Assembly (NCBI GenBank): GCA_964035575.1
Contig: OZ037928.1
Coordinates: 682,001 to 746,000, forward strand
Direction of reading: 5' to 3'
Length of the DNA: 64,000 nt
From: Rhynchopus sp. YZ270_cl-10
Lineage: Eukaryota; Euglenozoa; Diplonemea; Diplonemida; Diplonemidae
Positions 50,145 to 59,716 of the stretch are shown here, in pieces; positions within the stretch are counted from its first letter, which is position 1, and each line of letters begins with the position of its first letter. Below the pieces are notes generated by a model. That model had not been told where the DNA came from, ran no database searches, and saw only the letters and a program-made list of their open reading frames with translations. The translations under genes were made by a program, and so were the position numbers.

Positions 50145-53100
50145 CTGCTGGTCAGCAAGGGCACCTGCACCCGATTTCTGTGTGAAGGCGACTGCGAGGA
50201 GAAGAGAGTGGCAAGCTCACCTGCAGAATGTGTTTTTGTATCCTGCACAGGGATAACCCCTTTCCTCCCAGTGCTGGATAAGTGCGAATGCGGGTCCGTG
50301 CGAAAAATAAAGCACGCTGCCTCTGCATACGGGGAACTGCTTGTTGTGAAGTTCCGCCGGTATGACGGACAGGGGAAGAAGACGAAGGAGTCAAGCCAGG
50401 CCACAGCAGAGATTGTAGTGGATGAGGTGGAAGGGGATGAGGTGACGCAGGTGACGTACTCCCTCGTTGCTTCAGTGTCATCAAAGAAGGGAAGTGCGAT
50501 TGAGAACACGCAGTTCGAGTCGATCACCTTCCGCAACTGGGGCACGCACACGCAGGGGACTCCGAAGTGGGTTACCGCAGTTCACGACACTCCTCCCACC
50601 ACAAAAGGAGTACCCTTCAAAACCAGCAACACGAAGTTATACGTTGCTTTTTATTCGAGGGTGAGGGAGGGGGCTCATCCTACTATCGATATTGAGTCCC
50701 TTGATCCAGAGAACACGGTGGTCCTTCCTCAGATTCCTCAGCCGCTCCCTCCAACTCCGCTGAACCCCCCACGTCATCTCCCTGCCACTGCTGTATGGGG
50801 AGGAAGCACAGAGCTGATGTTGGCCTGTTACGACTCCCTTCCAGAAGGGTCGGATGTCGGCAGGCCAAGACTTCCTCGGCAACTCGATGATGCCATGAGG
50901 ACAACCGGCATCAGCTGCCAGCTTCAGGTTGGCTGGAGCCAACGTGATCCCCACTCTTGTGGTTTTGCGGCCCTCAGAGTGCTTGAGAGCTATGCCTCAG
51001 GCGTCCTCCCTCCAACCCTCCCTACTCACGCAGATGCCCTCAGGCTCCTTGGATATGTTGACCCGACAGATCTGGACCCGAGAGATGTCCCCACCCTCGA
51101 AGCTGCAAGAACTGCCGTGCGTGACACTCCCTCGAACCCGATTTTCAAGGAGTCGATGAGGCTCAGTTCCTCTGTTGCGGCAGGTGTGGCGAAGGGGTTG
51201 GGAAGGAAATTCTCTGTGGGGGTGGCGTTTCACGCAGGATGTTTGAAGTACCGCCTTGTGTCCACCTTGGACTGCTTCGCCTCCCACCCCCTCCACCTCA
51301 TCTTCAACACACACCGAGAACACTTTTATTGTGTTGTGGCACCCAACAACACCAGCACTGTTCAGCTTGAAGGGAAATCCAACGCACTGGCTGATATGAT
51401 GAAGACTTCGAAGTTGACTGCGCAGTTGGATGTGCAGGAACAGATGAGGAAGAAAAAAGACGTGGCAATTCGGGGCCTTTTTACTTGCAAATCCGGCTTT
51501 TGGACGTGTACAGTCTGTGCGCAGTTCAAAGAAACCCTCGCTCGAGAATTTGGGGATGAGAAATGTCTGACTTTTGCCAGAGGTGAGGTGAAGAAGCAAA
51601 GGTCAGAGGGACGAGAGTTAGCGAAGTTGCGATCGCATGTGGGACATGCCCCTCACATGCGTGCGACAGAGCTGCTTGACCGTAGAGACTCGTCAGTGCC
51701 AACGCCAACCCCCCTTCCATCTTTTAATATCCGCGATTGCAGACCCTCCGTCAAGGCCACACCTTACCAGCAAACGGCCATAACCAACCTCTGCATCAAT
51801 GTTGTGACACTCTCTGAGATGTCCAGTGGTCTTGGCCGTTTAGCCGCGCTGGTGCGGGATGATAGACTGAAGCTAGTCCCCACCCTTCAGACGCACCATA
51901 GCCGCTACACCGCTGAAGAGCTCCATTTGATTGGGGCCGATCTCCTCCAGATGGAGAACCGGATGAAGCTGAGGCTGATGCGTGCTGTTGTGGTCATTTT
52001 GGACGGTTCAACATTTGGCAAGCTCGACCTGCTGGTTGTTTTTATTCGCGGGCTGGTCAGATCAGACGGCAAATGGGTTCTTGAGGACGTGCTTCTGGGG
52101 GTTGACGACTTGCCCGAAGCAGACGCAGACAACCACCTTCTCATTGTCAAAAAAATGTTGCGCGAACAAGAGTTGACGGAGTGGGCGAAGTGCGCTATCT
52201 TCGGCCTCGCGTCCGACGAGGCTGCCACCAACGGGGCACTGTGCAGTCTGTTGGAGAAATGGCTCGGCAGATCCATCATCGCGTTGGGTGATGCGGCCCA
52301 CATTTTTGCGCATGCGGGGAAAAAGATCGCGAAGGAGAAGGTGGTTGTGGAAGTTTGTCGTGCAATCACGCAGTTGGGCAACATTTTCAAAAAATCAACA
52401 AAAATGCACAAAAAACTGATCGCAGCGGACTCGTCTGCGAGGGTGTTCCCCGTTGAGCACAAAATCCGGTGGGCATCGGCAACAAAACAGCGGTTGGAAG
52501 TTGCCACCTCCAATATGAAAGCGTCGTTGACTGTGTTGCGCAAAGAGAAACCACCCAGACCTGTGTTCTATCAGATAGTTGAAAGGAGTTTCCAGCACAA
52601 ACTGTCGTTTTTGTTGGATTTGTTTGATGTGTTAGGAAGCGGAAGCGAGTCACTGCAAACACATGGGCTCACCCTTGAGTCGATGCACAGGGTCTTCAGG
52701 CTGAGCATGGTCTCTCTTGGCATCCTGAAGGAGCACAAAGGGAAGTACGAGGTGGCTTTCCTTGCTGTGGTGAAGGATGCGCAGTACGTGGCGCACGATG
52801 AGTTCGCAAATTGGAGGTCGCGGCTGTGTGTAGCTGTACGGGTTGAGCTGAAGTCCCGGTGGAGAGGGTACACAGGGAGGAAAATTGCTGGATTTTTCAC
52901 CTGGCAGAAAAACGACGTGTCGGGGGGAGTGCTCGACTATCTGTGCGGGAAGCTGGGATATGCTGCAGAAGAGAGGTATACATTAATGCTAGAATGGAGA
53001 AAGGTGCAGATGAAGATTAATGTGGGAGAAAGCGGACGGGAGCACGCCTTGAGGTTTGCGGTTGATCTGGAGGGGACCTCCCTTGGGTTCGTACTGGAGT

Positions 53101-53765
53101 TGCTTCTCTCGCTGTCTCCTTCTTCGTGCGTGGCTGAAAGCGCCTTCAGTCGCATTTCTTTTTCCCGCTCCCGTCACAGGAGAAAAATGGGTGTCAAGCG
53201 AACTCGGACGGAACTGACATACGCACTCTGTATAAAAGACAAAAATGAAAAAGAGCGTCTGGAGTTTTGTCGACGGATGAAGGATGTGTTCCTCAAGAAA
53301 GCGAGGTGTTTTGTTCCGCGCGAGACAACACCACAGGAAACCTTGCCCAGCCTCGATGACTTTTTCGACGGTCTCAACCTGCCAGAGGATGAGAGTTCTG
53401 AGGAGGAAGACGATGCCGATGACCAAGGAGACGCCCTCTCGCTGGGAGAGTCACTGGCTAGCCAAGACGACGTGGAAGATCTTCCCGAATACGTTCACAA
53501 GGTGACATTCAACCTTCCTGAAGTGGGTGGTGCACCTCCGGGGGTTGTCCCACCTGTTTTTCTCTCATGCAACGACGATGCCTCAGCTGGACAAGACGAA
53601 CATGAAGGAACACAAAAACTGACGGGAAAGCGACCACGTGGCGGTGACGACGCGTCCCCCGCACCGAAGCGGCATTGCTCGGAAGTGGTGGAGGAAGGGG
53701 ATGAAGAGGATGAGTGGGGGTACTGCCCGATGAACGACGGCCCTTTTTCGAGTGAGGACGAGTAA
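50145..53765 (+). CDS. hAT-like transposase with N-terminal cysteine-peptidase-like and zinc-finger regions
   Basis: The frame is open from 50145, right at the edge of a repeat. The first start-type codon is GTG 50208 (used for numbering, 1185 residues) and there is no ATG before residue 204, so the N-terminus is truncated or comes from an upstream exon. Regions in order are: 243-375 with DPHSCGFAALRVLE (Cys251) and HREHFYCVV (His372), an OTU/papain-like Cys-His arrangement; 434-483, C-x2-C with His477, His480 and His483, a BED/TTF-like zinc finger; 590-700, an RNase-H-like core with VVVILDGST (Asp599), FGLASDEAATNGALC (Asp670) and GDAAHIFAHAG; 965-1008, SPSSCVAESAFSRISFSRSR, matching the hAT C-terminal dimerisation motif; and finally an acidic tail. 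It ends with TAA. The hAT assignment rests on the C-terminal motif and core layout; the peptidase assignment is weaker. Confidence 0.7.
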   Translation: MLVSKGTCTRFLCEGDCEEKRVASSPAECVFVSCTGITPFLPVLDKCECGSVRKIKHAASAYGELLVVKFRRYDGQGKKTKESSQATAEIVVDEVEGDEVTQVTYSLVASVSSKKGSAIENTQFESITFRNWGTHTQGTPKWVTAVHDTPPTTKGVPFKTSNTKLYVAFYSRVREGAHPTIDIESLDPENTVVLPQIPQPLPPTPLNPPRHLPATAVWGGSTELMLACYDSLPEGSDVGRPRLPRQLDDAMRTTGISCQLQVGWSQRDPHSCGFAALRVLESYASGVLPPTLPTHADALRLLGYVDPTDLDPRDVPTLEAARTAVRDTPSNPIFKESMRLSSSVAAGVAKGLGRKFSVGVAFHAGCLKYRLVSTLDCFASHPLHLIFNTHREHFYCVVAPNNTSTVQLEGKSNALADMMKTSKLTAQLDVQEQMRKKKDVAIRGLFTCKSGFWTCTVCAQFKETLAREFGDEKCLTFARGEVKKQRSEGRELAKLRSHVGHAPHMRATELLDRRDSSVPTPTPLPSFNIRDCRPSVKATPYQQTAITNLCINVVTLSEMSSGLGRLAALVRDDRLKLVPTLQTHHSRYTAEELHLIGADLLQMENRMKLRLMRAVVVILDGSTFGKLDLLVVFIRGLVRSDGKWVLEDVLLGVDDLPEADADNHLLIVKKMLREQELTEWAKCAIFGLASDEAATNGALCSLLEKWLGRSIIALGDAAHIFAHAGKKIAKEKVVVEVCRAITQLGNIFKKSTKMHKKLIAADSSARVFPVEHKIRWASATKQRLEVATSNMKASLTVLRKEKPPRPVFYQIVERSFQHKLSFLLDLFDVLGSGSESLQTHGLTLESMHRVFRLSMVSLGILKEHKGKYEVAFLAVVKDAQYVAHDEFANWRSRLCVAVRVELKSRWRGYTGRKIAGFFTWQKNDVSGGVLDYLCGKLGYAAEERYTLMLEWRKVQMKINVGESGREHALRFAVDLEGTSLGFVLELLLSLSPSSCVAESAFSRISFSRSRHRRKMGVKRTRTELTYALCIKDKNEKERLEFCRRMKDVFLKKARCFVPRETTPQETLPSLDDFFDGLNLPEDESSEEEDDADDQGDALSLGESLASQDDVEDLPEYVHKVTFNLPEVGGAPPGVVPPVFLSCNDDASAGQDEHEGTQKLTGKRPRGGDDASPAPKRHCSEVVEEGDEEDEWGYCPMNDGPFSSEDE

Positions 53766-54744
53766 ATAATGTAGTTTTGTTGTGGTGATCATTAATCAGT
53801 GGTACGTATCTCGGCTAGTCTGATGACAAGTTCCTGATCTACCTGCATTTTTTATTTTCTTGTTTTTGCACTACTGCTGTTGTCACTTTTTTTTATCAGT
53901 TATCCCTATAAGTTTGGGAAGCGTGCGCGATAAACAGCTTGTAGGCTGCCGATGCAACCCAAAAAAAAAAATCCCACGTAAAAAACCCATGGAAATTTTT
54001 GTGATGCCCACCCCCAAATTCTCGAAAAAAGGGTGTGATGCCCATACACACATGGTTGTGTCCCAATTATTTTTTTTTTTTTGGATTTCCAAAAATCTGT
54101 TCGCGCGCAGGACACTAAACAATATTTTTAATTGTGCTACCCTAAAAGCCTTTAATTATTGGAGAGGTATCATAATACATAAGACACATCGCAATACAGT
54201 TATGTACTATGATACAGCAATTATCACAGTACAGCCACCACAAGCCACCACCCTCCTAACAGACGGCACCCTAACTAGGGTGTTCAACTTGGCACTTCTT
54301 AGGCAAAGACGTCTACCTCCGTGAGTACAAAAAACAAACAGTCCTGCTGACCCCTCCGACCACATGGGAGGGCATACACGACACCACGAATTGACATACC
54401 ATAATAAAGCATCATATGACATGGTAAAAACGATGCCATGTAAATGACAATGTACCACATGTCATAATGACCATGTCAAAAAAAAAAAGAACCACATATC
54501 ACGTCATTCTGACGTGTCCCGCATACATGAAGCGTCGTGTACAGACGGTACACTTCATCTCCTCCGATGAGTGCGGTAAGGCATGGTTAACACCTTTTCT
54601 GACCATAAAAAGAGAGAAAATTGAACAGATGAGCAGACTCGCACGTAAGGCTTTGGATATAACCTGAAAAGGCTATCCATGGACCATTTTTGGGAGGTGC
54701 GTTTCAGGTGATCAAATGGACACAAAGGGAGAACAAAGCCCAAG
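53766..54744. other. Intergenic, no gene
   Basis: A/T-rich sequence with short inverted motifs around CATGACATGG/CCATGTC (54395-54475). No hAT-type terminal inverted repeat could be identified near the transposase 3' side. Confidence 0.45.
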
Positions 54745-56943
54745 CTAGGTGGTGGCCTTGGAGTGGTAGGTGGCTGAGCCCCAGGAGAGCGAGTGGACTC
54801 CTTCCGACGTCTCGTCTTTGTGCAGTCGGTCAGCTTCTGGAAGGACCTTGTGGACACCCTCGCGTTCGGTGATGGGTGTGAGAAGCTCGTCCAGTGCAGA
54901 AGGCAAGGTCTTCCCCTCGGGCGGCTCGTACAGGCAGAGCCCACCCTCCGTGACAGCCTCCTCGCACAGCCGCCAGGCACGCCGCACTGTGTCCCCCATC
55001 ACCGTCACAAAGCGTTGTGTGCGTGCCCCGACACTCCCGTAGTGCACCGTCCCGGTTACAAGCCCCGCCCCGCCAATTCCTGTGCTTAGCATACGTTGTG
55101 CAAAGCGGATCGCGTTCTCCATGTGTGCGGGCAGGGCACGCGAGAGGTTCCACCCTACACACACACAGTTGCCGAGCAGGGTTACCAACATCCCTCCGCT
55201 CTGGTCTAACGCGACTAGCATTGCTGTCAGGGCGAAGCTCATTCGGTCAAGAGAGTTTCCCACCCCACCTACGGGCACGACCATCACCGCCACCGTGGCA
55301 GTCAGCTCTGTCGCCGAAGAGTTACCACGGAAGAGGGAGACCCTCGTGCGTGCACTGTGCGCTGCGCTCGTCGACAGCACGGAGGCGTTATCAGGCGTCC
55401 CCGGTGCGTGCTGTACGATCGCGTTGTACTTCCGTCCCGCCAACGACACCGGCCACACAGACTGCACAAAAGCACTCCCAGACAGACCCTTCAGATAGAG
55501 CGCCTCAGCCTCCCCAACAGCAGCAGACAACGTGCTGCACTCTGTGCACCACAGCTCGCATAGGACCGCCACGGCGCCAGGTGTGCATGTGCTCTCCAAC
55601 CGTGCCGCAACGTTCACAGTATGTCCAAAATAGTCAGTCCTCCCAGTAACCGTATTCTGTTCAGTATCAACCCCCCCGCTGTTAACCCCAATCCGCACAG
55701 TGAGGCCACCCCAAAGGGAGCCCTGTTCAGCGCAGATTGGTGCGTCTTCGAGGAGTGAGGCGGGCCAGGCTGCGTCGCGAAGCCGTTCGTGTACACGCAG
55801 GGCGAAGCTCATCCCATCCAACGTTGTTTCGAAGGCGACCATGAAGGCGTCGCCGATGGTCTTCACCTCATACCCATTGAAGGCTTGCATCACGTCTCGG
55901 ATCACTGCGTTGTGGATGCGGAGACCGGCTCGCATCCCTTCTGGCGCACACTCCCAGATCGACGTCGACAGCCGGATGTCTGTGAACACTATCGTTGCCT
56001 TCCCCGTTGCCACCCCAGGTGGTTCAATCGCACCACTCTCCCCCGTTGCACCATGCTGCTCATCTTGCCTTTCTTCGGATCCCGCATTCTCCACCTCCTC
56101 AAACAAGGCTGCAGGCAGGTAGGGCCGGTACTGTCGGAGGTTCTCCTCCATCTGCTTCAGGGTTTCGAACATCAATGCCGGGAGGTCCGCCTCTCTTTGC
56201 GTGAGCATGCGGTCGACTGCATCAACGTCGTACTTTGCAAGCAGACGCGTCACTCCCTCGACTGTTGCGATGGTCCGCTCCATGGCGGCCTGCTCTGCGA
56301 GCACTTGCCGCGCGAAGCCTCTGGTTGCCACGAAATCTATCACGAACACTGCGACTTGCGTCATCAAATGCTCCGACGCATACGAAAACCCCCTGGCACA
56401 TGGCGGCGACTCACACTGCCACGTCTTCTCGTACTCCTCCTTGCGCTTGGCATTCGACTCCAGCCCAGGCAAATCCATGAGCCCAAAGCGATACCCCGCC
56501 TCCAACGACAGCACAAAGAACCACACCACCACCATCCCCACAAACCACATGGTGTACCGCTCACGTACCCTCAACACCAACAACATATCGAGAATGAGCA
56601 CCAGCATCGGCCACGCCTCCTGCCCAATGGTCCGATCACTCAGGTCACCTGCTGCAATACACGCCCCGCCTATGTACATAAACACAACCAAGCCCACCTC
56701 GCTGAGCTTCCTCCCACAGCAGATCCAGCAAATGGTTAAAATGCACATTACCGTGCCCAAAGCAACCGTGGTGCGTGCAATCTGCGCGCCATACGCGATA
56801 AGCGGTGGAGCCTTCAATAGTAAGATAATCGTCATGCTCGAGAGGGCAACAAGCAAGACCTTCCGTTGGCGCACCTCAAGGCAGTCAGCAGCGCCGTTCC
56901 GCGACCATATCCGTTCTGCGCGCTTTATGGCAGGACCCAACAT
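54745..56943 (-). CDS. Membrane class III adenylyl cyclase with tandem cyclase domains
   Basis: The 732-residue protein starts at ATG 56943 and ends with TAG. About six hydrophobic segments (28-48, 57-77, 82-98, 110-125, 131-149, 193-209) precede a coiled linker and a class III cyclase domain (315-505). In it, TIVFTDIRLSTS supplies metal-binding Asp322, VKTIGDAFM gives Lys361 and Asp365, GLTVRIGVNSG is intact, and TDYFGHTVNVAARLEST gives Asp437, Asn444 and Arg448. Lys361 with Asp437 is the adenine-selecting pair, so cAMP is the predicted product. A second domain (548-660) keeps cyclase spacing (TVAVMVVP, GTVHYGSVG, TVMGDTVRRAWRL) but lacks both metal Asp residues and looks degenerate, as in paired cyclases where one half is regulatory. 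No intron is evident. Membrane cyclases of this type often sit at flagella or the cell surface in protists. Confidence 0.92.
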   Translation of the reverse strand: MLGPAIKRAERIWSRNGAADCLEVRQRKVLLVALSSMTIILLLKAPPLIAYGAQIARTTVALGTVMCILTICWICCGRKLSEVGLVVFMYIGGACIAAGDLSDRTIGQEAWPMLVLILDMLLVLRVRERYTMWFVGMVVVWFFVLSLEAGYRFGLMDLPGLESNAKRKEEYEKTWQCESPPCARGFSYASEHLMTQVAVFVIDFVATRGFARQVLAEQAAMERTIATVEGVTRLLAKYDVDAVDRMLTQREADLPALMFETLKQMEENLRQYRPYLPAALFEEVENAGSEERQDEQHGATGESGAIEPPGVATGKATIVFTDIRLSTSIWECAPEGMRAGLRIHNAVIRDVMQAFNGYEVKTIGDAFMVAFETTLDGMSFALRVHERLRDAAWPASLLEDAPICAEQGSLWGGLTVRIGVNSGGVDTEQNTVTGRTDYFGHTVNVAARLESTCTPGAVAVLCELWCTECSTLSAAVGEAEALYLKGLSGSAFVQSVWPVSLAGRKYNAIVQHAPGTPDNASVLSTSAAHSARTRVSLFRGNSSATELTATVAVMVVPVGGVGNSLDRMSFALTAMLVALDQSGGMLVTLLGNCVCVGWNLSRALPAHMENAIRFAQRMLSTGIGGAGLVTGTVHYGSVGARTQRFVTVMGDTVRRAWRLCEEAVTEGGLCLYEPPEGKTLPSALDELLTPITEREGVHKVLPEADRLHKDETSEGVHSLSWGSATYHSKATT

Positions 56944-57399
56944 TTTTGTGCTGTGTGAACACCACTATGGTGCTTCCCTGTAGGGGTGTGTGTGTGTGTG
57001 TGTTTGAAAACAAATTTAAAGTGGGTAACGCCCTGAACGGAGTATAGCCCACTTATGTTTGTGTTTGCTAGCTTAATTAGGAGTAATTCTTGCGCAGAAT
57101 ATAGCCCATTTAGTGGATGTGCGTATGTGGGGTATCATCGGGATAAGAGAAAATAGGCCAATGTTGGAGAGGAAGGGTGTGTTACTTTGTATGGGATTAC
57201 GAGGCACGAAGAAAGAGAGAGAGGGTGGGGGCTTTGTTTGTTAATAAGGTTTCTACATTTCTAGATCAGGACACAAATTGCCTTGGGAGGGAAAGGGGGG
57301 GGAGGTCTGTTCCCATATATTGGGAGCTTTTTTTTTGTTTTTGGTTTGTTTGTTTTTTTGGCTATATTCTAAGGAAGGAGAGAGAAGAGAAAAGAAAAG

Positions 57400-57655
57400 A
57401 AAAGTTTATAAGATGAACCTAAGCCTCTCGTTGCTTAGTCACCTTATCATATTCAAAGAAAAGGGGACTTTTTGAAAGAAAAGTTTATAAGATGATCCTA
57501 AGCCTCTCGTGCTTAGTCACCTTTGAAATACAACAGCCGCGAACAGTGTACCTTTTGGTCACAAATAACTGGGGTGCACAGTGGAGTGGATACCCCCCCC
57601 CCAAACCATGCAGTTCTACAATCCATTTTGTGGTTTACATACTGAAGGGAAGTCT
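57400..57655 (+). repeat. Dispersed modules B, B, A
   Basis: Two B copies (57400-57450 and 57478-57520) are followed directly by A (57521-57655), ending GTGGTTTACAT. This is the clearest example of the composite B-A unit. Confidence 0.75.
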
Positions 57656-58229
57656 GGGTAAGATGAGCAAAATGCGTACGGCCACAGAAGACAACGAAGA
57701 AAGATTAATGCTGACGACGCCAAGAAAAATAGCAGAAAGTAGCAGAAAAAATAGCACCTCCCCGTCAAGCCGCACCAATTAAGATAATATTTTCAATCGA
57801 AAGATGGAGTTTTTTGTCCAGCGTCGTATCCTCTCTTTTTTGAATAAAAAAATATTTTGCTTTTTTTGCAAATAAAAAGCAGGATACAGCCAGAAGAAAA
57901 CAACACCGTTTTGTTACCAACGCGCAACTACAACCAAGTTGTGTCATATCGTACGTTGCAATGGACCTGTCAAAAGAAAAGTAAACACTTTCACAAACCC
58001 TCTATATAGGATGAAAGCGAGTACCGTCATGAAAACTAAAAGGGAAAAGGGGGTATCTAACAACGAGAGAGAGAAAAAAATGAGGGCAAAAAGCAATCGA
58101 TACAAAAAAAACTGGCAAAAAAAGGGGGAGGTGTCGTTATTCACGTTGTTCATTGTCATCAGTGCTGACTTTTTTTTTTTTGTTTGTTTCTGCTCTTTTA
58201 ACAGAAAGAGTATGTTCTCGCACACAACA

Positions 58230-58475
58230 TACGAAAAGTGGGCTATACTCCCGTTCAGGCGTTACCCACTTTAAATCTGTTATCAAACACACACACATCA
58301 CATTGAGGCCATATTCTGCGCCAGAATTACCCCATATTGGGTTATCAAACACACACCCACCACAATATTTTCTCTGCACCAATGGTCTGCTTTTTTTTGG
58401 ATAAATTGTTTGGAGTAGTGTAGTTTGCCTCGGTTGTGTTGCCAACAGTTGTGCAATCTCCACTGTGTTTTTCTT
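58230..58475. repeat. Inverted module F followed by module E
   Basis: Module F runs in reverse (AAGTGGGCTATACTCCCG, GGCGTTACCCACTT, GAGGCCATATTCTGCG) to about 58370, then module E (GATAAATTGTTTGGAGTAG to AATCTCCACTGTG) at 58397-58475. Confidence 0.75.
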
Positions 58476-58965
58476 CGAAAACCCCCCTATCACCACTCTA
58501 CCTTCAAACGTAACAGAACACATTCCACAATTTCTAATTTCGAACCAACCATATTGTTTTTTTTGTGGCACCTTCTATTCTTTGCCATATCATTTTTTGT
58601 AAATCTATAACGCCGCATTTCAAAAAAAAAAAGGATCTAAAGTAGACATGCGACAACTGCCTCAAAGGTTCTTTTACAACCCAACAAGAGATTGGTCTTT
58701 TGGTGCTTTCGGAAGTCGGTCAACGACCTGTCAGTGACCTGTCAATATCAGGGGGGAGTGTCTATAAAGTCCCTGTGTCAGCGACCTGTCAATATCGACC
58801 CCTCCCGGAGCACCATCTTTTACAATGACAATACGAAACCAAAAAAAAAACACCCCCACGCCAAGTGTGACTTTCTCGCTCACATCTCTGGCAGGCGTAG
58901 AGTAAGACACTTACCCTGATCAATCCTTCTCAAAATAACCAAACAAATGCCTGTCTGAGTTTAAT

Positions 58966-59526
58966 TGAGGTGATCCAGTCTCACGCTTTTTCACACATTT
59001 TCACTTGGTTTCACACATTTTCACACATGTTCACATGGTTTCACACATTTTCACCTTGGTTTCACACGTTTTCACTTATTTTCACATGTTTTCACGGTGT
59101 GAAAAAGTGTGTACGAAAGTGAAAAAAAAACTGCTTCACGCACTCTGAGTGGATTCCTCCAGAAAAAAAACTTGGTGTTTTCACATGGTTTCACACATTT
59201 TCACTTGGTTTCACATGTTTTCACATGGTTTCACTTGGCTTCACATGGTTTCACATATTTTCACTTGGTTTCACACATTTTCACTTGGATTCACATGTTT
59301 TCACATGGTTTCACATATTTTCACTTGGTTTCACACATTTTCACTTGGATTCACATGTTTTCACATGGTTTCACATATTTTCACTTGGTTTCACATGTTT
59401 TCACTTGGTTTCACACATTTTCACTTGATTTCACACATTTTCACCTTGGTTTCACACGTTTTCACTTATTTTCACATGTTTTCACGGTGTGAAAAAGTGT
59501 GGAAAAGTGTGCGCTGGATCACCTCA
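58966..59526. mobile_element. Foldback element with TTTTCACATGGTTTCAC minisatellite and target duplication
   Basis: Terminal inverted repeats TGAGGTGATCCAG (58966-58978) and CTGGATCACCTCA (59514-59526) are flanked by direct TTAAT on both sides (58961-58965 and 59527-59531). The body is a 30-bp-scale mix of TTTCACATGG, TTTCACACATT and TTTCACTTGG units. A reversed GTGTGAAAAAGTGTG block occurs near 59097 and again near the right end. The long phased frames (FTWFHMFSHGF type) are repeat artefacts. Confidence 0.85.
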
Positions 59527-59716
59527 TTAATGTAAAAAAAAAGAGTTGAAATACAAAAAAGCCCTCTCGTGAACAGTGTACCTTTCTATTTACAGCGTAA
59601 AGTTCAGAAATAAAGCATTTTTTTTCTTCTGTTTTTTTTTTTTTGATAAATTTGTTGGGAGTACACCCTCGGTTGCCACATTTATGCAATCTCTCCACTT
59701 TCCCCTCTCCCCGCAT

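Larger units (their letters stand above)
56944..58965. other. Repeat-rich intergenic region
   Basis: It contains module F (56988-57120), two module B copies and one A (57400-57655), inverted module F (58230-58370), a long module E (58397-58475), and repeated GACCTGTCAATATC units at 58725-58800. No gene is supported. Confidence 0.55.

Noticed and set aside
59109-59535. Frames rich in Phe, His, Ser and Trp
   Set aside because: Translation of the TTTTCAC minisatellite inside the foldback element.
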